Shown here piece by piece: positions 20,586 to 30,588 of a stretch of 64,000 nt of DNA. The notes under the pieces are model-generated. The model saw only the letters and a list, made by a program, of their open reading frames with translations. It was not told the DNA's origin and ran no database searches. Within the stretch, counting starts at the first letter, position 1, and every line of letters starts with the position of its first letter. The stretch lies in NCBI GenBank assembly GCA_947685225.1, contig CANTUV010000008.1:37631501-37695500 (forward strand), given 5' to 3'. The translations under genes and the position numbers were made by a program. Origin of the DNA: Garcia nutans (lineage: Eukaryota; Streptophyta; Magnoliopsida; Malpighiales; Euphorbiaceae).

Positions 20586-20733
20586 CTAGGTTTGAGATTC
20601 TCAACCTAGGTAAAATGTAATAAAAATAATATTTTTACTTAAAAAGTGGTTTTGAATAACATATACGTTTGAGATTGGCAGTCTCTGATCTTTAATAAGA
20701 TATAATCTGCTGTGTTTGCAGTGTTAGGTTGTG

Positions 20734-21945
20734 ATGGATTCTCACTCACGTCAGTCGATTGAGGGTAGTGCCGAGAGTATTGCTCCTGCTGAGGGAGCTA
20801 GGGTTGATAATGTTGAGGAGGCACCTGCTTCGGTGTCCGGTAGACCAGCTGGGGAGGAGGTTCCGCCAGCCTGGTTTAGGCTTATGATGGAAGCTATTAG
20901 ACAAGCACCTGTGCAACCACAGCCACCGCCACCACCCCCTCAGCCTTCAGTACCAGTAAGGCACTATGATAAGCTAAGGAAATATGGAGCAGAGGATTTC
21001 TTTGGTACAGTTGATTCGGCTGTAGCAGAACAGTGGCTTGATAGAGTTCAGAGGGTATTTGTGCAGTTGCAAGCCACTTCAGAGGAGAAGTTTGACTATG
21101 CAAGATCTTTGCTACAGAAGGATGCCTACGACTGGTGGAAGACAGTGCCCCATTCTATGGATGATCCACCAACCTTGTCTTATGCGGATTTTCTAAGAGA
21201 ATTTGAGTTGAAGTATACTCCTAGGGAGTATAAAGATGGGAAGAAAAGAGAGTTTCTAGATTTGAAGCAAGATCATCGGACCGTAACTGAGTATGAAGTG
21301 GAGTTTATTCGACTGAGCCAGTATGCTGGGGGCATCATTGCTGATGAGATTGATAGATGTCGGCGATTTGAGGAGGGATTGAGGCCCTCGATCATGTGCT
21401 TAGTGGCTGGATCCAGATATCAGGATTTCTCACAGCTTGTGGCAGCAGCTCGAAGTGTAGAGCGAGCTCAAGTTATTGCAGCTGCGTCAGAGGAAGAGGT
21501 TAGGGTTAGGAGGCCCCAGTTTGAGGCAGGGTCTTCTTCTGCAAAGAGGGGTAGAGGAAGTTTTGTTCCTCGGAGTAGTAGGAGCCAGAGACCAGCGGGT
21601 AGGTCAGTGCAGTTCCAGAGGCAGAGATTTAGACCTGCAGCTTCGGTAGCGAGTGCTCCTACTCATGGAATTCAGAGATCCACCTTACCTGTGTGTGACC
21701 AGTGTGGTGGAAGACATGGGGGCGTTTGTTGGAGGTACAGTAGATTAGCTGTATGCTTCAGGTGTGGATCACCTGACCACTTTGTGAGAGACTGTCCTGA
21801 GAGGCAGGAGCTGATGCCAGTGGATTCTGCTGCTTCTCGAGCTAGTGTGAGGGGAGGCAGAGGAGGCAGAGGTGCCAGCCGGGGAGGTAGACCAGGATTC
21901 AGTTCTAGAGGAGGTGCTACATCCAGGGAGGGTAGACCAGAGTAG
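20734..21945 (+). CDS. gag: J gag (capsid and nucleocapsid)
   Basis: 403 codons from ATG at 20734 (an in-frame GTG precedes it) to TAG at 21943. The product forms the virus-like particle and packages the RNA. In order: a variable N-terminus, a proline run (about residues 70-78), the retrotransposon gag domain (YDWWKTVP, LKYTPREYKD, RRFEEGLRPSIM), a basic linker and a CCHC zinc knuckle CFRCGSPDHFVRDC at about residue 347, then an RG-rich tail. The start lies 12 bases after a splice-acceptor-like TTTGCAG. The TAG stands where the related H copy has GAG, so the stop looks like a point mutation in a fused gag-pol frame and not a family trait. Programmed readthrough remains possible. Confidence 0.93.
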   Translation: MDSHSRQSIEGSAESIAPAEGARVDNVEEAPASVSGRPAGEEVPPAWFRLMMEAIRQAPVQPQPPPPPPQPSVPVRHYDKLRKYGAEDFFGTVDSAVAEQWLDRVQRVFVQLQATSEEKFDYARSLLQKDAYDWWKTVPHSMDDPPTLSYADFLREFELKYTPREYKDGKKREFLDLKQDHRTVTEYEVEFIRLSQYAGGIIADEIDRCRRFEEGLRPSIMCLVAGSRYQDFSQLVAAARSVERAQVIAAASEEEVRVRRPQFEAGSSSAKRGRGSFVPRSSRSQRPAGRSVQFQRQRFRPAASVASAPTHGIQRSTLPVCDQCGGRHGGVCWRYSRLAVCFRCGSPDHFVRDCPERQELMPVDSAASRASVRGGRGGRGASRGGRPGFSSRGGATSREGRPE

Positions 21946-24327
21946 GTTGGATCTTCCCAGAGGATGTATGTTATGCAGAGGCAGCCAGATACATCGGCAG
22001 TCATAGCTGGTACTTTTTCTTTATTTAATACTCCAGTACTTGCTTTGATTGATCCGGGTTCCACGCATTCATATGTTAGTGTATCTGTTTTGCCTGTCTC
22101 TGATTTGCATGCTGAGTCCTTAGGATTTGATGTGTTGGTGACAAATCAGTTAGGGCATAGTGTGGTTGTGAGTAAGGTGCATAGAGATAGTGCAGTAGTG
22201 GTGCAGGGTGAGGAGTTCTTAGGGGATTTGATTGAGATGCCATTTAAGGAATATGATGTGATCTTAGGTATGGATTGGCTATCTCGACATGGAGCTGTGG
22301 TAGATTGTAAGAAGAAAATTGTTTCTTTGAAAACTGTTGATGGTAGAGAGGTGATAGTATCTAATGAGCAGGAACAGCTAGCCTCCTTGTTTGTTTCAGC
22401 TGTTGCAGCCAGGAGGTTGATTAGAAAGGGATGTGAAGCCTATCTTGCTCATGTGGTAGATACTAGAGTAAGAAGTTCTCCCATTGATAGCATTGCCACA
22501 GTTGCAGAGTTCCCAGATGTGTTTCCAGAGGAGTTGCCAGGATTGCCTCCTGAGAGAGAGGTGGAGTTCGGTATTGAATTGTTGCCTGGTACCACTCCTA
22601 TCTCTATTACTCCTTATAGAATGGCACCGGCAGAATTGAGGGAGTTGAAAGTGCAATTACAGGAGTTGTTGGACAAAGGATTTATTCACCCCAGTGTTTC
22701 TCCTTGGGGAGCTCCTGTTCTATTTGTGAAAAAGAAAGATGGTACTATGAGGTTGTGTATCGATTATAGGCAATTGAATAAAGTGACTATTAAAAATAAA
22801 TATCCTTTGCCTAGAATCGATGATCTCTTTGATCAGTTGAAGGGAGCGTCAGTGTTCTCCAAAATTGATTTGAGATCTGGGTATCATCAGTTGAGAGTCA
22901 AAGCTGAAGATGTTCCTAAGACCGCCTTTCGGACCAGGTATGGGCATTATGAATTTTTAGTTATGCCTTTTGGTCTGACGAATGCACCTGCAGCTTTCAT
23001 GGATTTGATGAATAGGGTGTTTAGGCCCTATTTGGATCAGTTTGTAGTGGTCTTCATTGATGATATACTGGTGTATTCGCGGAATGAGGAGGAACATGAT
23101 ATGCATCTGCGGATTGTGTTGCAGATTTTGAGAGAGAGGCAGTTGTTTGCTAAATTGTCGAAGTGTGAGTTCTGGTTGGATCAGGTAGCTTTTCTCGGAC
23201 ATGTTGTTTCAGCAGAAGGCATTAAAGTTGATCCGAGCAAAGTTGAAGCTGTATTGAATTGGAATCCACCTAAATCAGTGACAGAGATTAGAAGTTTTCT
23301 GGGTTTGGCAGGCTATTACCGGCGGTTTGTGAAAGGGTTTTCTTTGATAACTACTCCACTCACCAGATTGCTTCGTAAGGGAGTGAGATTTGTGTGGACG
23401 GATCAGTGTCAGGCTAGCTTTGAGCAGTTGAGAGAAATGTTGACTCAAGCGCATGTTTTAACTTTACCTGTTGAAGGCAAACCATATGTGATCTACAGTG
23501 ATGCTTCACATAGAGGTTTGGGGTGTGTATTGATGCAGGAAGGGAAAGTTATAGCTTATGCATCTCGACAGTTGAAACCGCATGAGCTTAACTATCCGAC
23601 CCATGATTTGGAATTGGCTGCCATTGTTTTTGCATTGAAGATTTGGCGCCATTATCTGTTTGGGGAGAAATGTTTCATCTACACTGATCACAAGAGTTTG
23701 AAGTATTTGGGTGTCCAGAAAGAACTCAATCTTCGTCAGAGGAGATGGTTAGAATTGATTAAAGACTACGATTGCTTGATTGACTATCATCCAGGTAAAG
23801 CAAATGTTGTTGCTGATGCCTTGAGTCGGAAGTCTTTAGCTGGTTTAACAGTTTACTCGCTCTCGTTGCTTGTTGAGTTGAGAGCATTGCATGCCAGTTT
23901 TGTACCTTGTGTTGATGGTGCATTATTGGCACAGTTGCAATTGAAGCCGATTTTGTTGGATCAGATCAAAGAGGCTCAATTGGCTGATAAGAAAATTCAG
24001 AAGATTATTTCAGATTGTCAGAATGGGAAGACTAGAGATTTTGTTGTGAAAGATGATGGGAGTCTCTGGTTTAAGAACCGATTGTGTGTACCTGATGATG
24101 CTGATTTGAAAAGAGTCATTTTAGAAGAAGCTCATCAGTCAATGTTTGCTATGCATCCGGGTAATACGAAGATGTATCATGATTTGAGACAGCATTATTG
24201 GTGGATTGGTTTGAAGAGAGACATTGCAGATTTTGTGTCGAAATGTCTCACTTGTCAGAAGGTTAAAGCAGAGCATCAAGTTCCAACCGGGTTGCTTCAA
24301 CCATTGTCAGTGCCAGAATGGAAGTGA
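21946..24327 (+). CDS. pol: J protease, reverse transcriptase, RNase H and integrase N-terminus
   Basis: In the same frame as gag; the first internal ATG is at 21964. Counting from it: protease motif DPGSTHS at about residue 31; reverse transcriptase with LPRIDDLFDQL and the catalytic FIDDILVYS (aspartates at 366-367); RNase H with YSDASHRGLG at about 511 and YTDHKSLKYL; integrase zinc domain with H-x-H and CLTCQK at about 725-775. The reading frame ends at TGA 24325, at a tryptophan codon that is TGG in H. These enzymes copy the element RNA and insert the cDNA. Because of the two stops, no full polyprotein can be made without readthrough. Confidence 0.93.
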   Translation, partial: VGSSQRMYVMQRQPDTSAVIAGTFSLFNTPVLALIDPGSTHSYVSVSVLPVSDLHAESLGFDVLVTNQLGHSVVVSKVHRDSAVVVQGEEFLGDLIEMPFKEYDVILGMDWLSRHGAVVDCKKKIVSLKTVDGREVIVSNEQEQLASLFVSAVAARRLIRKGCEAYLAHVVDTRVRSSPIDSIATVAEFPDVFPEELPGLPPEREVEFGIELLPGTTPISITPYRMAPAELRELKVQLQELLDKGFIHPSVSPWGAPVLFVKKKDGTMRLCIDYRQLNKVTIKNKYPLPRIDDLFDQLKGASVFSKIDLRSGYHQLRVKAEDVPKTAFRTRYGHYEFLVMPFGLTNAPAAFMDLMNRVFRPYLDQFVVVFIDDILVYSRNEEEHDMHLRIVLQILRERQLFAKLSKCEFWLDQVAFLGHVVSAEGIKVDPSKVEAVLNWNPPKSVTEIRSFLGLAGYYRRFVKGFSLITTPLTRLLRKGVRFVWTDQCQASFEQLREMLTQAHVLTLPVEGKPYVIYSDASHRGLGCVLMQEGKVIAYASRQLKPHELNYPTHDLELAAIVFALKIWRHYLFGEKCFIYTDHKSLKYLGVQKELNLRQRRWLELIKDYDCLIDYHPGKANVVADALSRKSLAGLTVYSLSLLVELRALHASFVPCVDGALLAQLQLKPILLDQIKEAQLADKKIQKIISDCQNGKTRDFVVKDDGSLWFKNRLCVPDDADLKRVILEEAHQSMFAMHPGNTKMYHDLRQHYWWIGLKRDIADFVSKCLTCQKVKAEHQVPTGLLQPLSVPEWK

Positions 24328-25380
24328 GAAAGAGTGACAATGGATTTTGTGTCTGGTTTGCCATTGACACAAAAGAAGCATGATGCCATATGGGTGATTG
24401 TGGATAGATTGACTAAAACAGCTCATTTCCTTCCGGTTCGAATGGATTACTCTTTGGAGAGATTGGCTGAGCTGTATATCCATGAGATTGTGAAACTGCA
24501 TGGTGTTCCAACTTCTTTAGTGTCTGATCGAGATCCCAGGTTTACTTCCAGATTTTGGAAGAGTTTGCATAGTGCTTTGGGTTCTCGACTGCACTTCAGC
24601 ACTGCTTTTCATCCACAGACGGATGGACAGTCAGAGAGGGTGATACAGATTATTGAGGACATGTTGAGAAGCTGTGTCATCGATTTCTCTGGAAGTTGGG
24701 ATAGGTTTTTACCTCTTGTGGAGTTTGCTTACAACAACAGTCACCAATCCAGCATTGGTATGGCACCGTTTGAAGCATTGTATGGCAGACGGTGGACACC
24801 TCTTTGTTGGAATGAGCTTGGAGATAATAAGTTGGTTGGTCCTGATTTGATTCAAGAAACTGAAGAAAAAGTAAAGTTGATTCGAGGCAGGTTAAAAGCA
24901 GCTTCAGACCGACAGAAGTCTTATGCAGATCTGAAGAGGAGAGATATAGAGTTTGATGTTGGAGATAAGGTATTTTTGAAAGTGTCTCCTTGGAAGAAGA
25001 TTTTGAGGTTCGGTCGGAAAGGAAAATTGAGTCCTCGTTTCATTGGGCCGTATGAAGTGTTAAAAAGAGTTGGGCCAGTGGCGTATCGACTTGCTTTGCC
25101 ACCTGAGTTGGATCGTATTCATAATGTATTCCATGTTTCTATGTTGAGGAGATATAGGTCGGATCCATCTCATGTGTTGCCATTTGAATCTATTGAAGTG
25201 AGTCCAGACTTGACATTTGAAGAGGAACCAATTGCTATCTTGGCACGGGAAGTGAAAGAGTTGAGAAACAAGAGAGTGCCATTGGTGAAGATTTTGTGGA
25301 AAAATCATGGAAAAGAAGAAGCAACTTGGGAAAGTGAACAATCCATGCGAGAACAGTATCCGCAGTTGTTTCAGAGTTGA
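24328..25380 (+). CDS. pol: J integrase core and chromodomain-like tail
   Basis: The frame continues unchanged after the TGA and is open for 350 codons to TGA 25378. Integrase catalytic residues are visible: D of MDFVSGLP, D of VSDRDPRF and E of DGQSERV, in the usual DD35E spacing. A GPY motif (FIGPYEV) and the conserved HNVFHVSMLR follow, then the chromodomain-like end (EEPIAILAREVKELRNKRVP, then ATWESEQSMREQYPQLF). It has no own start signal; the first ATG at 24334 is just a methionine of the integrase. Chromodomain tails of this lineage are linked to insertion into heterochromatin, in line with the nesting seen here. Confidence 0.92.
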   Translation, partial: ERVTMDFVSGLPLTQKKHDAIWVIVDRLTKTAHFLPVRMDYSLERLAELYIHEIVKLHGVPTSLVSDRDPRFTSRFWKSLHSALGSRLHFSTAFHPQTDGQSERVIQIIEDMLRSCVIDFSGSWDRFLPLVEFAYNNSHQSSIGMAPFEALYGRRWTPLCWNELGDNKLVGPDLIQETEEKVKLIRGRLKAASDRQKSYADLKRRDIEFDVGDKVFLKVSPWKKILRFGRKGKLSPRFIGPYEVLKRVGPVAYRLALPPELDRIHNVFHVSMLRRYRSDPSHVLPFESIEVSPDLTFEEEPIAILAREVKELRNKRVPLVKILWKNHGKEEATWESEQSMREQYPQLFQS

Positions 25381-25414
25381 TATCAGGTAATTTCGAGGAC
25401 GAAATTTTCTTTTT

Positions 25415-25426
25415 AGAGGGGGAGAA
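25415..25426 (+). other. Polypurine tract of J
   Basis: AGAGGGGGAGAA, one base before the 3' LTR; it primes plus-strand DNA. Confidence 0.95.
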
Positions 25427-25427
25427 T

Positions 25428-28033
25428 TGTAATATCCTCATTTATGCCCTAGAAGTTTTGCATATTGTTGTTGTTGTTATTGTTATATATTGGATTGAAT
25501 ATATGTGTTAAATTGTAAGAGAAAAGAAATTGAGAAGAGAAAGTATATGTATATGTATTTTGGGAAGAAATAGGGTTTAGAGACAAATTTATATGTTGTG
25601 TATATGTTAATATATATGACATATAAAGTGGTCAAAAGGCTTGGTCAATGCAAGAGAAGATATTTATTTGAGATTGGTAAATTACTTAATTGGGCACATA
25701 TAAGACAAAAAGATAATTATGTGAATAAGGGCACTTTGGTAATTGCTTGGATAAAATCACATGGTGGATATTTAAAGAAGGTTTGACTTGTGTTTTCTTC
25801 ATCATTTCTTCTTCCTCTTCTTGTTGATGGCCGGCCCTCCATAGCCAAAGAGAAAGAAAGAGACAAGTGATGGTTTTGATGATTTCAAGCTTAAATTGAA
25901 GAAAGATTAAGTGTTCAAGTGTTGATTTAAGAAGTTTTTAACTAAGGTAAGATCTTTTCTCTAATTTCTTCAATTCTTTTGAAGTGGTATGATTAAGTTG
26001 CTTATGGTATGATTGTAAGTATTGATTTTGCTTGATAGATGAGAAGTTGGGTTGGTGTGGGTGATGGAAGAGTAAGATTGGTGTTTAGTGAAATTGTTTC
26101 TGTTTTAGGATTAGTAAAGGCTGTGACTTGTATGATTTTTAATTAATTTTAGAAAAATGTTCTTGAAGTGAATTTTTGATATGTTGTGCCTCTATGAGTC
26201 TAGAATGACTGAAAAATATGTTGATTCGATTTTGGAATGGTTATGAGTTTAGAAAGATTATTTTTATTAGACCTGTTCCAGCAGGTACCTTAACTGAGAC
26301 AGCTCTATTTCGGGATTTTTAATAAAATGTAGAAAAATCATATTCAATTGAATTTTGGATATGTTGTTGCTTAGTGAGTCTAGTATTTGAGAAAAATAAT
26401 TTGGAACCACGTTGATTGAATTTGATTTATGGAATTCACAAAGTTCAGAACTGCTGCCAGGATGCAGGGCAATTGGGGCAGTCTGGTTAGGTGAACTATT
26501 TGACCAAGATTTTGTATTCAGTTTGATCTGAAATTTTAAAGGGATGATTTTAAGATACAAAACTAAATTCTGTAAAAATTTTAGAATTTTTAGTCAATTA
26601 GATTATTTTATACAATTTTTCAAAATAAGGATAAAATGGAGTCTAAAACCAGAATGTATTATTTATATGAATCATATCAATTGTTCTTTGCCCTAATTGC
26701 ATTGTTGAGATTGAGCAATGTTATGTTATGCATTGTGAATGGTTATGTGTTTCATGAATGATATACATTGAAATTGAAATGATAATTCAAATAAGACATG
26801 ATATGAGACAATGCCATTGTGATTGGCTATGATGATGATATTGAAAGAAAGAAGGCATGTTTGCCTAAATGTGATGAGAATTTGAGAATGGAAATGGTAA
26901 GTATATAATAAATGAATTGTTTGTTTAATATGTTATTCAGTTTCAGAGTTCTGGATTTGGGTGGCATGCCTAAGAAATGATGAAAGGTAACAGTCTTGCC
27001 GGGTTGAGGATCTCCTCAAATGTGTTGAGTTGATGGTCCAAGAGACTGGGTCTGTTACACTATGAGAATTGTGAATATGAAATATATGATTTGTAACAGT
27101 CTTGCCGGGTTGAGGATCTCCTCAAATGTGTTGAGTTGATGGTCCAAGAGACTGGGTCTGTTACACTATGAGAATTGTGACTATGAACCAAAGCAGTAAC
27201 TCTGAACTCTGAATATCGTATTAAATATTTGTTGGGCCCATAGGTGTCAAGGTTATATGAATGTCCTAAATAATGTTATGAGTTAATTAAATAAGATGTT
27301 GGTTATTGAGTAATGTTGAATGTGGAAAGATGTTGAAATGTGGTATGCTCATATGACTATGATTTGTGAAATGCATAATTATGTGTTAACTTTATATTTA
27401 TAATGTTGATCTTATTAATAGCATATGTGGCATTGTATTGCATTAAAGCATACTATTAGCATGTTTTATCTTACTAAGCCGTTGGCTTAGCGCGATAGTG
27501 TTTAATCGCGCAGGTAATAGAGTGGATAGAGTTGAACCCGAGAGTTCTTCAAGACCAAGTGAGAGTAGACCTTGTTGAATCCATTTTGGGAGCTTAAAGA
27601 TCAGAGTAGACTTGCCAATCATGTATATTTCTTTATATTTTGTAAAGAAATGTTTAATATGTAAATATGTAAATATTTTATAACTTCCGCTGTGTAATAT
27701 TTAAAAATGGGGGATTGTCACAAAACCTTTATTTTATGTTGTACTAGAAGTGTAAATTCTTTTTGCAGGTTGTAGTTGAGGTTACAAGGGGGATTTATTG
27801 GGAGTGTACTGAGAATGATTTTGTTTGCATTGGGTTGTGTAAAATGTTTTTAAAAATAAGAAAAAAACCGGTTTTGTCGACACTTGGGACTCAATTTTTA
27901 GGCGAAACTATGGCAAAATTTTTGAAAAAAAAAAATCGGAACTAAAATTTGACTAAGTAAAATTGGTAGCAACATTAGGTTAGTGTGGCGCCTCTACTCA
28001 GCTTACATATGTAGGTCGGGAAGGGGTGTTACA
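25428..28033 (+). mobile_element. 3' LTR of J
   Basis: 2606 bp, aligned to the 5' LTR with a constant offset of 7465. Fold-back module at 26924-27225 and stem-loop pair at 27474-27511. I found one difference from the 5' copy by eye. Confidence 0.96.
27474..27511 (+). promoter_or_regulatory. Conserved paired stem-loops in LTR (J 3' copy)
   Basis: Identical to the 5' LTR copy at 20009-20046. Confidence 0.8.
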
Positions 28034-28038
28034 TCACA

Positions 28039-28929
28039 TATGTAAGAACAAACCCTAGATATGAACATGATGCTACCTTATGATTTTCTAACAATCCTTT
28101 ACTTATTCTTACTAATAATCACCATTTTCATCATTTCCTTTAAGTAGTTTATAATTTTTTCACCATAATCATCAACTTACTAATACTTTCCCAACATGAA
28201 CATAATATCAAATCTTCCTAAACATAGCCTAATACCTAATTCTAATGAAAGAATAAGACTTAGGATGGTATCTTACCTTATTTCCTATTGAATTTCAATT
28301 GAAAAATGGCTTAGACTTGAAAATTTTCTCCTTGAAAATGGAAGGGAGGGGGGAGCACGACCTAAGGAAGAAGAAAAGTGGTGACGGTGGTGTTTTTTTA
28401 TCCTTTACTTGTGTTTGGAAGACCAAAATTAGTTGTTTATAATTTAATTTTCATTTAATTAATTTGTTTATTTTCAATGGCCATGATTTGTCCAACCCAT
28501 TTGGACTTAATGGCTAGGATTTGGCCACTTGAAAGTGGCTTTTTGTTCTTTTAAATTTTGCCCCCAAAGTTATATTTAATTACAAAATCGCCCCTCTTGT
28601 TGAAATGTCCAAAATGCCCTTGTCGGAAAATCGCCCGTAACTTACAAACCGTGCATGTTCAGAAAAAATTGAGCGCCACCATTACGACCCGATTAATCCT
28701 GAGAACACATTTATGGCATCCGTTAGGGTCAATATTAAGAACCAACATAACTTTTCGGAAGATTACTCTTAGGTCCTCGACCTTTCAAAAAATTACCTTT
28801 AGGTCTCGTCGACTTCACGGGACTCCTTTGCATACAGATTTTGTTTTTGACTATCTCGAGCCTCTATTGGACCACTTATTTATGTCCTTCTTGCCTAATA
28901 CTGGACTACCTAAACTTTGGGATATGACA
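28039..28929 (-). mobile_element. Solo LTR I, 5' part
   Basis: Continuation of the reverse-oriented LTR after J. It ends TTTGGGATATGACA, the inverse of TGTCATATCCCAAA, which matches the start consensus of the Tekay LTRs, and is followed by the AGATA duplication. The open frame at 28558-28941 runs across the LTR end and is not a gene. A splice-donor-like sequence (reverse strand) is near 28270. Confidence 0.88.
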
Positions 28930-29225
28930 AGATATGTGTAATAATGAAATGAATTGATATTGAGAAAAGTGAGAAAAATGAGAAAGATGTGAAAAATGAG
29001 AAACATGAGAAAAAAAAAAGTGAAAATAAGGCAATGTGCCTAGATTGAATATGTGACAATGAGAAAGAAATTGATAATGAGATAAATGAATAAATGAAAA
29101 AAAAAAGTGATAAAAAGATGATATAATAAGGCAATGTGCCTAGTTTGATCATGAGAAAATGTAAAAAGTTTTGATAAAGGAATTATGAAAGAATTTGATA
29201 ATGAGAAAAATGAATAAATTGTGTG

Positions 29226-29560
29226 CCTAGTATGTTATTAAATTTTCAGAGTTCTGGGTTTGGTGGCATGCCTATGATTGCCTACGGGCTACACGCTGGA
29301 ATGGTGAAAAGACTGGGTCGTAAGCTTGGCCAGCTGATAAATATAATATTTTTGGGGTGAAAAGACTGGGCCGTAAGCCTCAAAAACTATAGCAGTCTAG
29401 CCGGGTTGAGGACAAAGATACTGGGGCCTAAGGGTCTAGCCGGGTTGAGGTCCAAGAGACTGGGCTGTTACATTTTCCATGGATATATTGCCTACGGGGC
29501 TAGACACATGGTGTCATTATGGACCAAAGTAGTAACTCTGAAATTTGAATAACATATTAT
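29226..29560 (+). repeat. Fold-back module of LTR (H 5' copy)
   Basis: The left arm TATGTTATTAAATTTTCAGA and the right arm TCTGAAATTTGAATAACATA are inverted copies sharing the AAATTT box. The loop carries GAAAAGACTGGGYCGTAAGC and CAGTCTAGCCGGGTTGAGG repeats, a mixture of the G-type and L/J-type units. Confidence 0.8.
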
Positions 29561-29753
29561 ATCCTTTTTGGGCCCATGCTTGTCTTTGTTTTACTGTAAA
29601 TTGTGAATTATGATACAATTGAGTAATATAATGTTATGAGTTGTGCTTATGAAATTTTTGAAAAATATAAGGAAGTGGATTGATGTGACAACTATATGCA
29701 TTGTGCATTTGGTATTGTATTGAGTTATATTGTTATTATCAAAGTTTGTACCA

Positions 29754-29789
29754 CTAGACTTCGGCTTAGAGTGATTATTTCCATCGTGC
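29754..29789 (+). promoter_or_regulatory. Paired stem-loops in LTR (H 5' copy, degenerate)
   Basis: CTAGAC-TTCG-GCTTAG followed by GAGTGAT/ATCGTGC and CAGGT. Mismatches have accumulated relative to the 3' copy. Confidence 0.6.
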
Positions 29790-30425
29790 AGGTGACAGGG
29801 TAGACCCAGTTGAGCCAGAGAGTTCTTCTAGACCAGGTCGGGTCTAGACTTGTAGTTGAGCTTGTTGAGTTGCTATCGAGATCAGAAACAATGACTGCAG
29901 CATGTATATATTTTTATGTTATTGTAAATTTTGAGTTTTATGCATAATATATTATGTTTTGTATTTTACGTATTGTATATTATAAAGAATGTTTGGGTCA
30001 ATGTATTTGAAATGGGAGAGTAAGTGTGTTTTAAATTATATATATCTATATGTATAAATGTTTGAGAAACTTGGTGAACTTGAGAAGTATGGTTGAGATG
30101 GTGATTGGAAATTATTTGGGAGTGTTTTCTTTTTTGCAGGTTGTGTTTTGATAAATTTTGGGATGTCCAAAATACAGACAAAACTCTGGCGAATTTTTCC
30201 CAAAGATTTTTATATATATTATTTATTTTGGGTTCTTATAATAAGTAAAGAATATTTATATTCTATTTAATTTTTATATATTTAGAATTTAAAATTTTAA
30301 ATTGGAAATGTGAAAATTTTTTTATTAAACCAGTCTGTGAAATTTTTGTACCGTATATGCATATTTTACATATGCTAGAAATATGTATTGTACATATATA
30401 GGGTATAAGGGTGTTACATTTGTTT

Positions 30426-30437
30426 TGGTATCAGAGC
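30426..30437 (+). other. Primer binding site of H
   Basis: TGGTATCAGAGC, complementary to initiator tRNA-Met, seven bases after the LTR end. Confidence 0.95.
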
Positions 30438-30588
30438 CTAGGTTTGAGGTTCTCGACCTAGGTGGGATGATAGAGAGAGAAAATGGGGGATTTTAAAAAT
30501 AGTTTTTAATTGTAATACATGGATTGGCACTGGCAGTTTCTGATCTCTAATATAGTATTTTCTGCTTTGTTTGCATATATAGGTAGTT

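Larger units (their letters stand above)
17963..28033 (+). mobile_element. Complete young Tekay-type chromovirus J
   Basis: A full element of 10,071 bp: 5' LTR, initiator-Met primer site, one long gag-pol frame, polypurine tract and 3' LTR, with TCACA directly repeated at 17958-17962 and 28034-28038. The two LTRs are both 2606 bp; I noticed one difference (A at 20380 against G at 27845). The frame runs 20734-25380 but is cut by TAG at 21943 and TGA at 24325. The host site is solo LTR I. Chromodomain and domain order PR-RT-RH-INT place it in Tekay/Del. Confidence 0.96.
28935..30418 (+). mobile_element. 5' LTR of element H, second part
   Basis: It aligns with 36945-38438. It has purine-rich (GAGAAA)-type low-complexity sequence (28955-29220) with a repeated GGCAATGTGCCTAG block, the fold-back module (29226-29560), the stem-loop pair (29754-29789), an acceptor-like TTTTTTGCAGGTTGTG near 30130 and the end GGGTGTTACA. 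Confidence 0.9.

Noticed and set aside
21943..21945. Programmed stop between gag and pol as a family feature
   Set aside because: The related H copy has a sense codon here and no conserved readthrough context is evident; kept only as an alternative.
24334..25380. Separate integrase gene with its own start
   Set aside because: It is in frame with the preceding pol and follows a single TGA at a tryptophan codon; the ATG is an internal methionine.
28558..28941. 127-codon open frame as a host gene
   Set aside because: It crosses the end of solo LTR I into the target duplication and H; there is no protein-like composition or start context.
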